In this document: positions 10,075 through 22,517 of the stretch, in pieces
Numbering within the stretch: the first letter of the stretch is position 1
How the letters are laid out: each line of letters opens with the position of its first letter
NCBI RefSeq assembly: GCF_000298215.1
Contig: NZ_BAHD01000005.1
Location: 1 to 64,000, forward strand
DNA: 64,000 bases
Direction: 5' to 3'
Source of the DNA: Kineosphaera limosa NBRC 100340
GTDB taxonomy: Bacteria; Actinomycetota; Actinomycetes; Actinomycetales; Dermatophilaceae
Notes under the pieces: generated by a model
The model's input: only the letters and a program-made list of their open reading frames with translations
Told to the model about the DNA's origin: nothing
Database searches by the model: none
Position numbers and translations under genes: made by a program

Positions 10075-10854
10075 ATGAGTACCGGCCCCCACGACCGGTC
10101 CGCACGCCAGGCCAAGATCGACGCGGCCGGCCCCAAGCCCAGCAAGGCCAAGCCGATCCTCGTGGCGGCCGTCGTGCTCGTCACCGTCGCGGCGCTGGCC
10201 GTGGCCGTGTGGCTCGGCAACCGCCCGGGCGACGAGCCCACTGCCCGACCGACCGGCACCGCCGCTGCGGGCGACTACCCCCAGGGGGCGACCGGCCCGT
10301 CCGGCGGCATCGTCGTCGAGGCTGCCAATGCCGGCGCGGACCTGCCGACGCTCGACATCTACGAGGATTTCCAGTGCCCCGGCTGCCAGAGCATGGAGCG
10401 CAGCCTGGGCCCGACGATCAAGGAGATGGCCGAGAGCGGGCAGATCCGGGTCGTTTACCACATGAAGACGTTCCTTGACCGAAACCTCAAGAACGACGCG
10501 TCGATGCGCGCGGGCAATGGTGCGGCCTGCGCGGCCGACGCCGGGCATTTCCAGGCCTTCCACGACCAGGTCTACGCCAACGCGCCGACCAGTGAGGGGC
10601 AGGGCTGGACCAACGAGCAACTCGCGCAGTTCGCGTCGTCCGCCGGTATGACCGGTGACACCTTGGCGACGTGGCAACAGTGCTTCGACAACGGCACCTA
10701 CAACGGCTACCTGCAGCAGGTTGAAGAGACCACGGCTCAGGACGGTGTCGAGAGCACCCCCACGCTGCGCCTCAACGGTGAGAACCTCGACCTGCGGCAG
10801 ATCGCCTCGATCGAGGACTTCCGCGCCAAGCTGCTGGCCGCCGGCGGCCAGTGA
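10075..10854 (+). CDS. DsbA-family thiol-disulfide protein, membrane-anchored
   Basis: 259 aa. One N-terminal transmembrane helix (PILVAAVVLVTVAALAVAVW, residues about 22-41) follows a positively charged N terminus. The extracytoplasmic domain has a thioredoxin-fold active site CPGC in YEDFQCPGCQSMERSLG and the cis-Pro region VESTPTLRLNG. This fits the DsbA/thioredoxin_4 family of envelope oxidoreductases in actinobacteria. The second Cys pair (CAADAG and QQCFDNG) may form a structural disulfide. AAGGAG precedes ATG 10075. The stop overlaps the lgt start by 4 nt. Confidence 0.88.
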   Translation: MSTGPHDRSARQAKIDAAGPKPSKAKPILVAAVVLVTVAALAVAVWLGNRPGDEPTARPTGTAAAGDYPQGATGPSGGIVVEAANAGADLPTLDIYEDFQCPGCQSMERSLGPTIKEMAESGQIRVVYHMKTFLDRNLKNDASMRAGNGAACAADAGHFQAFHDQVYANAPTSEGQGWTNEQLAQFASSAGMTGDTLATWQQCFDNGTYNGYLQQVEETTAQDGVESTPTLRLNGENLDLRQIASIEDFRAKLLAAGGQ

Positions 10855-11861
10855 GCATGATCGTGTCTTTCGGTGCGGCGGCTGGGGCGACCCTGGCCGC
10901 CGCACCGCTGACTGCCGGGGCCGCCCTCTCCGCGGCGCTGCCGATGGAGATCCCTAGCCCAACTCAGGGTGTCTGGTTCATCGGGCCACTGCCGCTGCGC
11001 GCGTACGCGCTGTGCATCCTGGCCGGCATCGTCGTGGCCGTTTGGTGGACCCAGAAGCGGCTCGAGGCCCGCGGCGGGCAGCCCGGCCAGGTGCTCGACG
11101 TCGCGATGTGGGCGGTGCCCTTCGGCATCGTCGGCGCGCGGCTCTACCACGTGATCAGTTCGTACCAGCCGTACTTCGGCCCCGAAGGCCGCCCGCTGGA
11201 CGCCCTGAAGATCTGGGAGGGGGGCCTGGGCATCTGGGGCGGAGTGGCCCTCGGCGCCGTCGGCATGTGGATCGGCTGCCGCCGCCACGCCGTGCGCTTC
11301 GCCGACCTGGCCGACGCCATCGCACCGCCCCTGCTCGTCGCCCAGGCCATCGGCCGGTTCGGCAACTACTTCAACAACGAGCTCTACGGCGCCCCCACCG
11401 ACCTGCCGTGGGGCCTGCAGATCCACGCCTGGAACCACGCCCTCGGGCGGGCCGTCGTCGACGCCGACGGCAACCCGGTGGTGCTCGGCACGTTCCACCC
11501 GACGTTCCTCTACGAGGCACTGTGGTGCGTGCTCGCCGCCGCCTTCCTCGTGTGGCTGGAGCGGCGCGTAAAGCTGCCCCGCGGCGGGCTTGCGGCCTGC
11601 TACCTCATGGCCTACACCCTCGGCCGCGTCGTCATCGAGAACGTGCGCATCGACGAGGCCAACCACATCCTCGGCCTGCGGGTCAACGTGTGGACCTCGA
11701 TAGCCGTCTTCGCCCTCGGGGCGCTGCTCCTGCTGCGGCTGCGGCGGACCCAGCGCAACGAGCAACGCAGTGAGGATCAGCGCGAGGATCAGCGCGGCGA
11801 CCAGCGCAGTGACGACCAGCGCGACGACCAGCGCGACGACGAGCCGCATTCGTTGGGTTGA
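10851..11861 (+). CDS. lgt: Prolipoprotein diacylglyceryl transferase
   Basis: 336 aa membrane enzyme that transfers diacylglyceryl to the lipobox Cys of prolipoproteins. The signature VAQAIGRFGNYFNNELYG is intact, as are GARLYHVI, GGLGIWGG and HPTFLYEALW. Several hydrophobic helices span the chain. The last 30 residues are an odd Asp/Gln/Arg-rich tail (RSEDQREDQRGDQ and further units) encoded by tandem repeats; it is outside the catalytic core. GTG 10851 overlaps the preceding stop. Confidence 0.94.
   Translation: MSMIVSFGAAAGATLAAAPLTAGAALSAALPMEIPSPTQGVWFIGPLPLRAYALCILAGIVVAVWWTQKRLEARGGQPGQVLDVAMWAVPFGIVGARLYHVISSYQPYFGPEGRPLDALKIWEGGLGIWGGVALGAVGMWIGCRRHAVRFADLADAIAPPLLVAQAIGRFGNYFNNELYGAPTDLPWGLQIHAWNHALGRAVVDADGNPVVLGTFHPTFLYEALWCVLAAAFLVWLERRVKLPRGGLAACYLMAYTLGRVVIENVRIDEANHILGLRVNVWTSIAVFALGALLLLRLRRTQRNEQRSEDQREDQRGDQRSDDQRDDQRDDEPHSLG
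11772..11841. repeat. Degenerate tandem repeat encoding the DQR-rich Lgt tail
   Basis: Repeats of GA(C/G)GA(C/T)CAGCGC with small spacers, about six units. They encode (E/D)DQR repeats at the Lgt C terminus, all in frame. Likely made by replication slippage. Confidence 0.7.
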
Positions 11862-12151
11862 CGCCTTCGCGGGGCTGACTCGAATCTTGTCGGTGGGCAC
11901 TGGCAGTATGGCGCCCGCTGATCCTCCGCCTTCGCACCGACCGTCGCAAGGGCACGTAGGTCGGTGCCCGACGCTGGAGAGCGACCCTCTCCAGAAAACG
12001 GTCGTATCACGATATGAAATCGTCCGTGTCGGATGACGGGACGCCACGGGTATCCTGAGCGGGACCTCGTGCGCAGGCCACCGTCGCCCTTCGCGCATTC
12101 GCCGGTTCATCCGGCACCTGGCCAGTAACTATCCAAGGACGGTGGTCGCCG
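11862..12151 (+). promoter_or_regulatory. gltB upstream region with palindrome and promoter-like elements
   Basis: 290 bp without a gene. An unusually AT-rich patch contains ACGAT-ATGAA-ATCGT (12009-12023), a 5-bp-arm inverted repeat. A TATCCT -10-like hexamer lies at 12051-12056, giving a leader of about 90 nt with AAGGACGG before the gltB ATG. The palindrome lies upstream of the -10, where a nitrogen regulator could bind, but it does not clearly match a GlnR or AmtR consensus. Confidence 0.4.
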
Positions 12152-16697
<4,546 letters not shown>

Positions 16698-16705
<8 letters not shown>

Positions 16706-18155
16706 CCCCCGAGGCTTTCTGAAGCACCGCGAGCGGGAGCTGCCGGCGCGCCGGCCCGTACCCGTGCGCATCCAGGACTGGCGCGAGGTCTACCAGGCCC
16801 AGCCCGTCGACGAGCTGCGCCAGCAGGCGGGGCGCTGCATGGACTGCGGCATCCCCTTCTGTCACTCCGGCTGCCCGCTGGGCAATCTCATCCCGGAGTG
16901 GAACAACTTCGCGTGGCAGGGCCGCTGGCCCGAGGCCATCGAGCGGCTGCACGCGACGAACAACTTTCCCGAGTTCACCGGCCGGCTCTGTCCGGCGCCG
17001 TGCGAGACCGCCTGCGTGCTCGGCATCAACCAGCCGGCGGTGACGATCAAGCAGGTCGAGGTCACCACGATCGACCGGGCCTTCGACGACGGCCGGGTCG
17101 TGCCGGTGCCCCCGGAGCGGCTCTCGGGGCGCACCGTCGCGGTCATCGGCTCCGGCCCCGCCGGCCTGGCCGTCGCCCAGCAACTCACGCGGGTCGGGCA
17201 CACCGTCGCGGTCTTCGAGCGGGCGGACAAGCCGGGCGGCCTGCTGCGCTACGGCATCCCCGAGTTCAAGATGGAAAAGCACGTGCTCGACCGGCGGCTC
17301 GCGCAGATGCGCGCCGAGGGCACTCGCTTCCGCAACGGCGTCGACGTGGGCGGCGACGTCACCGGCGCCCAGCTGCGCCGGCGCTACGACGCCGTGGTGC
17401 TCGCGGTCGGCTCGACCCTCCCGCGCGGGCTGCCGGTACCCGGGGCCGACCTCGAGGGCGTCGTGCAGGCCATGACCTACCTGCCGCAGGCCAATCGAGT
17501 GGCGCTCGGCCAGGAGGTTCCCGACCAGATTCTGGCCACCGGTAAAGACGTCGTGGTCATCGGCGGCGGCGACACCGGTGCCGACTGCATCGGCACGGCG
17601 CACCGCCAGGGCGCCCGATCGGTCACCTCGCTGGAGATCATGCCCCGGCCGGGGGAGGACCGGGCCGACGCGCACCCGTGGCCGACCTACCCCATGCTGT
17701 TCCGCGTGGCCAGCGCCCACGAGGAGGGCGGCGAGCGGGTGTACGCCGCGAGCACCAAGGAGATCATCGGCGACGACAAGGGCCGGGTCGGGGGCCTGCG
17801 GCTCGTCGAGGTGCGGATGGAGGACGGCCGTTTCGTCGAGGTCGAGGGCTCCGAGCGGGTCATCCCGGCCCAGTTGGTGCTGCTCGCGATGGGCTTCCTC
17901 GGGCCCGAGCGCGCGGGCATCGTCGAACAGCTGGCGGTCGAGTTGGACGACCGCGGCAACATCCGCCGCGACGACAGCTACATGACCAGCGTGCCCGGCG
18001 TGTTCGTCGCCGGCGACGCGGGCCGCGGTCAGTCGCTCATCGTGTGGGCGATCGCTGAGGGACGCAGCGCCGCCCACGGCGTCGACGCCTGGCTCACCGG
18101 CGGCTCCACGCTCCCGCGGCCGATCGCACCGACCGAGCGGCCGCTGACGGTCTAG
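16698..18155 (+). CDS. gltD: Glutamate synthase small subunit
   Basis: 485 aa flavoprotein that passes electrons from NADPH to GltB. N-terminal Fe-S cysteines are visible in [17 protein letters not shown] and [15 protein letters not shown]-binding [13 protein letters not shown] and NADPH-binding [13 protein letters not shown] follow, and the C-terminal [18 protein letters not shown] closes the FAD site. GTG 16698 gives [13 protein letters not shown], the conserved N terminus, and overlaps gltB. A 13-bp tandem repeat and a terminator follow. Confidence 0.96.
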
Positions 18156-18158
18156 CCC

Positions 18159-18217
18159 GACGCGGCACCCAGACGCGGCACCCAGGCGCACCACCTAGAC
18201 GCACCACCTAGACGCAC
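18159..18217. repeat. 13-bp tandem repeat after gltD
   Basis: Four adjacent units at 18159-18171, 18172-18184, 18185-18197 and 18198-18210, plus a partial one: the first two share GACGCGGCACCCA, the last two read (G)xCGCACCACCTA. It lies between the gltD stop and its terminator, outside any gene. Confidence 0.85.
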
Positions 18218-18255
18218 GAGACCCGGCGGCTCACCATCCGAGCCGCCGGGTCTCG
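18217..18255 (+). terminator. gltBD terminator hairpin
   Basis: A perfect 15-bp stem (18217-18231 with 18241-18255) and a 9-nt loop, 61 nt after the gltD stop. No T tract, typical for high-GC actinobacteria. Confidence 0.85.
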
Positions 18256-18436
18256 CGTGTCGGTGATCGCGCCCCGCGTGTCGCTGGTCGAGTGTGGCGG
18301 CCGGGTTCGCGCAACCGCTAGTTCACTTAGGCGCCGCCCAGCGTCCATCTGGCAGGCCTGAATCGAGACAGCCAGAAGGTGAACGTCTTGCGCTAACCGC
18401 CTCTCCTGTGCGGTGCAGGTCGAAAAGGGCCATACG

Positions 18437-19861
18437 ATGGAGGTCATGCGTCGCGCCAAGATCGTCAGCACCCTAGGTCCAGCAGTTTCCAGCCCCGACA
18501 AGATCCGTGCCCTCGTCGACGCCGGCATGGACGTCGCCCGAATCAACCGCTCGCACGGTAGTCACGAAGAGCACGCCCAGCAGATCCAGTGGGTCCGGGA
18601 CGCCAGCGAGGCCTCCGGCCGCGCGGTAGCCGTTCTCGTCGACCTGCAGGGCCCCAAGATCCGCACCACTCGTTTCTCCGGCGGCCCCGTCAACCTGGCC
18701 GTCGGTGACCCCTTCACCATCACGACCGTCGAATGCGACGGCACCAAAGACCGCGTCGGCACCACCTTCAAGGGCCTGTGCGGCGACGTCCGCCCGGGCG
18801 ACCTGCTGCTCATCGACGACGGCAAGATCACGCTCCGCGCGGTCGAGGTGACCGACACCGAAGTGCGCACCGAGGTCGTCGAGGGCGGCATCGTCTCCAA
18901 CAACAAGGGCATCAACCTGCCCGGCGTCGCCGTCAGCGTGCCCGCCCTCTCCGAGAAGGACGAGGACGACCTGCGCTGGGGTCTGCAGCAGGGCGCCGAC
19001 TTCATCGCCCTCTCGTTCGTGCGGGACGCCCGCGACATCGAGCGCTGCCACGAGATCATGGAGGAGGAGGGCATCCGCCGGCCGGTCATCGCCAAGATCG
19101 AGAAGCCGCAGGCGGTGGCCAACCTCGTCGAGATCGTGCGTGCCTTCGACGGCATCATGGTCGCCCGCGGTGACCTGGGCGTCGAGATGCCGCTGGAAGA
19201 GGTGCCGCTCGTGCAGAAGCGGGCTGTGGAGCTGGCTCGTCGACACGCCAAGCCCGTCATCGTCGCCACCCAGGTGCTGGAGTCGATGATCGAGAACTCC
19301 CGACCCACCCGCGCCGAGGCCTCCGACTGCGCCAATGCCGTGCTCGACGGTGCCGACGCCATCATGCTCTCGGGCGAGACCTCGGTCGGTGCCTGGCCGA
19401 TCGTGGCCGTCAAGACGATGGCTCGCATCATCGAGAACACCGAGGACCACGGCCTCTCCCGCATCCCCCCGCTGGGCACCCTGCCCTCGACGACCGGTGG
19501 CGCGGTCACCCGGGCCGCGGCGGAGATCGGCGAGTTCTTGCACGCCAAGTACCTCGTGGTGTTCACCACCTCGGGCGACTCAGCCCGCCGCATGTCCCGG
19601 GTGCGCCCCGAGTTGCCGATGCTCGCTTTCTCGCAGGACCCCCAGACTCGGCGTCGCCTGGCGCTGACGTGGGGCATCACGACGTACGACGTGCCCGATG
19701 TCGACGAGATCCAAGAGCTCGTGCACGACGTGGACCGCATCCTCATCGATGAGGCCCGCTGCGAGGAGGGCGACGTGCTCGTCGTCGTCGGTGGCACCGC
19801 TGCGGGTGTCACCGGATCTACGAACATGCTGCAGGTGCACCGCGTCGGCGCCGGCCGCTGA
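18437..19861 (+). CDS. pyk: Pyruvate kinase
   Basis: 474 aa. Converts phosphoenolpyruvate and ADP to pyruvate and ATP. RRAKIVSTLGPA at the N terminus, VDLQGPKIRTTRF, the active-site region PVIAKIEKPQAV, MVARGDLGVEMPLEEVP and SGETSVGAWP are intact. The start is set at ATG 18437 (MEVMRRAKIV), which has AAGGG 8 nt upstream. The alternative ATG 18446 would give MRRAKIV, the more common N terminus, but the nearby GGAGG lies only 2 nt from it. A terminator follows directly. Confidence 0.96.
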   Translation: MEVMRRAKIVSTLGPAVSSPDKIRALVDAGMDVARINRSHGSHEEHAQQIQWVRDASEASGRAVAVLVDLQGPKIRTTRFSGGPVNLAVGDPFTITTVECDGTKDRVGTTFKGLCGDVRPGDLLLIDDGKITLRAVEVTDTEVRTEVVEGGIVSNNKGINLPGVAVSVPALSEKDEDDLRWGLQQGADFIALSFVRDARDIERCHEIMEEEGIRRPVIAKIEKPQAVANLVEIVRAFDGIMVARGDLGVEMPLEEVPLVQKRAVELARRHAKPVIVATQVLESMIENSRPTRAEASDCANAVLDGADAIMLSGETSVGAWPIVAVKTMARIIENTEDHGLSRIPPLGTLPSTTGGAVTRAAAEIGEFLHAKYLVVFTTSGDSARRMSRVRPELPMLAFSQDPQTRRRLALTWGITTYDVPDVDEIQELVHDVDRILIDEARCEEGDVLVVVGGTAAGVTGSTNMLQVHRVGAGR

Positions 19862-19882
19862 CCGCCGAACGCGCTAACGGCG

Positions 19883-19933
19883 ACGCGCCGGTCTGAGCCG
19901 CCCCCGCTGTCGGGGTTGTTCAGACCGGCGCGT
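19883..19933 (+). terminator. pyk terminator
   Basis: A 14-bp stem (19883-19896 with 19920-19933) encloses a smaller CCCCG/CGGGG hairpin. It begins 21 nt after the pyk stop and ends 21 nt before the tRNA. Confidence 0.8.
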
Positions 19934-19954
19934 TATGCTCTGCGTGGTTCGCCC

Positions 19955-20040
19955 GCCGGGGTGGTGGAATGGCAGACACGGGGCACTCAAAATGCTCTGA
20001 CCTCACGGTCGTGCGGGTTCAAGTCCCGCTCCCGGCACCA
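19955..20040 (+). tRNA. tRNA-Leu (anticodon CAA)
   Basis: 86 nt including an encoded CCA end. The acceptor stem GCCGGGG pairs with TCCCGGC (one G-U). The anticodon stem GGGCA/TGCTC holds the loop CTCAAAA, so the anticodon is CAA, reading UUG. A long variable arm (CTGACCTCACGGTCGT region) and the T arm GCGGGTTCAAGTCCCGC fit a class II tRNA-Leu. Confidence 0.97.
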
Positions 20041-20149
20041 CAACAACGTTGCTGTACGCAGTGAATAAGTTGTCTTGCGAAAACTTGGACGTCCTAGTTT
20101 CGCTGCCCCCGCGGGATTCGGGTCGTCGGCGCAGCTTAGGCTAGCTGTC

Positions 20150-21064
20150 GTGACTTCAGCGCAGACCCCCGCAGCGGGCGACTCCGACACGCCCAAGGCA
20201 GCACCGACGCCCGAGTTCTCCGGCGGGCGGGAGGCAGCCGATGCGGCGAAGCCCGGCAAGGGCGCGGCGGCCAAGAAGGCGAGCACCAAGAGCGCGGTGG
20301 CCAAGAAGACCACGAAGGCCACTAAGGCCACGAAGGCCAAGGCCGCCGACTCCGATGCCCCCGCCAGCACCGACGAGACGCGGGCCGCGCCGAACGTCGA
20401 GACCGCCGAGACCGCCGCGTCCAGCGACACCGGCAGCAACGAGCCGACGGACGCCGTAGACGCCCGAGCAGCAGGCCGCGACGGAGGCGGGCTGCGGGTC
20501 GTGGTGGCCGAGGACGAGGCGCTCATCCGGCTCGACCTGGCGGAGATGCTGGAGGAGGCCGGGTACGAGGTCGTCGGCCAGGCCCCGGATGGGCAGCAGG
20601 CCGTTGAACTGGTGCGCGAACACAAGCCCGATCTGGTCGTCATGGACGTCAAGATGCCCGTGTTGGACGGCATCAGCGCCGCCGAGATCGTCGGCAGCGA
20701 GCACCTGGCGCCGGTCGTCATGCTCACCGCCTTCAGCGACAAGACGCTCGTCGAGCGGGCCCGCGACGCCGGCGTGATGGCGTATGTCGTCAAGCCGTTC
20801 ACCATCGACGATCTGCGCCCGGCGATCGACATCGCCCGCTCGCGCTGGGACGAGATCCGGGCCCTGGAGTCCGAGATCGCCGACCTCGGGGAGCGTCTGG
20901 AGACTCGCAAGGCCGTCGACCGCGCCAAGGGCGTGCTCATGACTCAGCTCAAGCTCAGCGAACCCGACGCTTTCCGGTGGATCCAGAAGACGGCCATGGA
21001 CCGGCGCCTGGGTATGCGTGAGGTCGCCGAAGCGGTCATCAACGGTCTGCCGGGCAAGCGCTGA
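20150..21064 (+). CDS. pdtaR: ANTAR-domain response regulator (PdtaR-like) with Ala/Lys-rich N-terminal extension
   Basis: 304 aa if started at GTG 20150. Residues about 115-230 are a receiver domain (VVVAEDEALIRLDLAEML; phosphoacceptor Asp166 in VVMDVKMPVLDG; Lys in AYVVKPF). The C-terminal ANTAR domain (DRAKGVLMTQLKLSEPDAFR, MDRRLGMREVAEAVI) binds RNA stem-loops and acts in antitermination, as in M. tuberculosis PdtaR. The first ~110 residues are unusual: Ala/Lys/Thr repeats (KKASTKSAVAKKTTKATKA) resembling histone H1 tails. Relatives start near the receiver. A -10-like TTAGGCT lies close to the GTG, so the mRNA may be leaderless. An internal start further downstream cannot be excluded. Confidence 0.88.
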   Translation: MTSAQTPAAGDSDTPKAAPTPEFSGGREAADAAKPGKGAAAKKASTKSAVAKKTTKATKATKAKAADSDAPASTDETRAAPNVETAETAASSDTGSNEPTDAVDARAAGRDGGGLRVVVAEDEALIRLDLAEMLEEAGYEVVGQAPDGQQAVELVREHKPDLVVMDVKMPVLDGISAAEIVGSEHLAPVVMLTAFSDKTLVERARDAGVMAYVVKPFTIDDLRPAIDIARSRWDEIRALESEIADLGERLETRKAVDRAKGVLMTQLKLSEPDAFRWIQKTAMDRRLGMREVAEAVINGLPGKR

Positions 21065-21390
21065 CCTGGCCCGACACTCACATCGCCGACGACCGGCCCG
21101 CGCACCCAGCCGCGCGGGCCGGTCGTCGACATTGCGGGCCGGGTTTGCGCAGGCGATCGTATGCGGTTACCTCACGACCTTCCACGGGGCGCTCGCCGGG
21201 CCCTATGCTCGGGTCCGTCGACCCCGGCCCAGCACCTGCCGACGGTCCGATCGGAGGGGTCCTCGTCCCCAGTTACGGCCCCCGACTCGGTATCCCGACC
21301 GCCGGCGCAGAGCCCCGCTCCACAGACCCGATGTGGTGTCGTACAGTCGGCGTCGCGGTGAACCCCTGCACCGTCGGATCGGAGCTAGTG
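21065..21390. other. Intergenic stretch with a terminator and a possible promoter
   Basis: 326 bp. The first part holds the ANTAR-regulator terminator (21087-21128). The rest reads open in the frame of the next gene, but the deduced residues are Pro/Gly-rich with no conserved motif, so I treat it as a leader or promoter region of the GNAT gene. Confidence 0.5.
21087..21128 (+). terminator. Terminator after the ANTAR regulator
   Basis: A perfect 16-bp stem (21087-21102 with 21113-21128) around a 10-nt loop, starting 22 nt after the stop codon. Confidence 0.85.
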
Positions 21391-21975
21391 ATGAACGCCC
21401 CTGCAGCGCAGGTCACGGTCGCGCCCCTGTCGGACGATCTCTTCGAGGTCTTCGGCCAGTTGTGGGTCGAGCGTCGGCACGACGCGGGACTGTCGCGAGA
21501 AGCGGCGCAGCGCGCCGTCGGCGAGGGTCGGCTGGCGCGGGCCGCCCAGCGCGAGGGCGTCGTGGTCTTCGTGGCGTTGTCGCAGGGCGAGGCCGTCGGC
21601 TACGCCTGGGTCTATGACCACCCCACGTCGATCCTGCTCGACACGCCGTCGCTGGCGATCGAGGAGTTGTACGTGCTGCCGAGTCACCGCCGTCGTGGCG
21701 TGGCGCGCAGTCTGCTGCTGGCGGTGGGCGCCAAGGCGCAGAAGACCGGCGCCGAGCACATCATGACGTCGGTGCCCACGCACGCCAAAGACGCGAATCG
21801 CACGTTCGCGCGCCTCGGCTTCGCCCCCGCGGTGACCCGCCGCATCGCCCCGACCAGCCTGGTCATGCGGCGGCTGCGCGGCGGTGAGGTGTCACCGATG
21901 GAGAACCTCATGCTCAACCGGCGCCGTTCCCTGCGCGCGCGAGTCCGACGCAGCGACCAGGCCTACACGGCCTGA
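21391..21975 (+). CDS. GNAT-family N-acetyltransferase
   Basis: 194 aa. The acetyl-CoA-binding motif is visible as IEELYVLPSHRRRGVARSLLLAVG (key Arg/Gly pattern RRRGVA), preceded by a strand VGYAWVYDHP and followed by a helix with NRTFARLGFAPAVTR, the usual GNAT C-terminal strand. The acceptor substrate cannot be told. GGAG lies 6 nt before ATG 21391. The C terminus is strongly basic (RRRSLRARVRRSDQ). Confidence 0.82.
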   Translation: MNAPAAQVTVAPLSDDLFEVFGQLWVERRHDAGLSREAAQRAVGEGRLARAAQREGVVVFVALSQGEAVGYAWVYDHPTSILLDTPSLAIEELYVLPSHRRRGVARSLLLAVGAKAQKTGAEHIMTSVPTHAKDANRTFARLGFAPAVTRRIAPTSLVMRRLRGGEVSPMENLMLNRRRSLRARVRRSDQAYTA

Positions 21976-22005
21976 AAGACTGGTCGCCGCCCGGCCCGAG
22001 CTCCA

Positions 22006-22413
22006 TCAGGAGGCCGGTGGACGCTCCCGCAGCAGGCAGGTGAGTCGGCAGGTGCACACGAGTGCGCCGGAGTCGTCGGTGATGGTGATGGCGTAGGTGG
22101 CCAACGTGCCGCCCAGGTGCACCGGCGTGGCGACGGCGTGCACGAGTCCCTCGCGCGCCGCGCGGTGATGCGTGCAGTTCAACTCGATGCCGACGGCGAT
22201 GCGGTCCTTGCCGGCGTGCAGGGCGGAGGCGACCGAACCGACGGTCTCGGCCAGCACGGCAGACGCGCCGCCGTGCAAGAGGCCGTAGGGCTGGGTGTTG
22301 CCCGCGACGGGCATGTGCGCGGTGACGCGCCCCGGCGACATCTCCTCCAACACGATGCCCATGCGTTCGAGCAGCGTGCCCGTGGTGTCCAGGATCGGGT
22401 TGGCGTCGGTCAT
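22006..22413 (-). CDS. PaaI-type hotdog-fold thioesterase
   Basis: 135 aa. The active-site segment PYGLLHGGASAVLAETVGSVAS is typical of PaaI/YbgC-like acyl-CoA thioesterases with a single hotdog domain; the following strand ELNCTHHRAAREG and the C-terminal strand ALVCTCRLTCLL complete it. Likely hydrolyses an aryl- or acyl-CoA. It is divergent from polA, separated by 104 bp. Confidence 0.85.
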   Translation of the reverse strand: MTDANPILDTTGTLLERMGIVLEEMSPGRVTAHMPVAGNTQPYGLLHGGASAVLAETVGSVASALHAGKDRIAVGIELNCTHHRAAREGLVHAVATPVHLGGTLATYAITITDDSGALVCTCRLTCLLRERPPAS

Positions 22414-22517
22414 GGGGGCTCCCCTCGTCGGGCGATGGCTGCGGGCGGTCCGCTGCGTCTGGATCGTCCGTTCGGCCGTCGCGGCGCTTGTCGGTGCTGC
22501 CCCCTAGGCTGCCACCT

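Noticed and set aside
18159-18217. Possible CRISPR-like repeats
   Set aside because: The 13-bp units are directly adjacent with no spacers and no cas genes are in the window. It is a simple tandem repeat.
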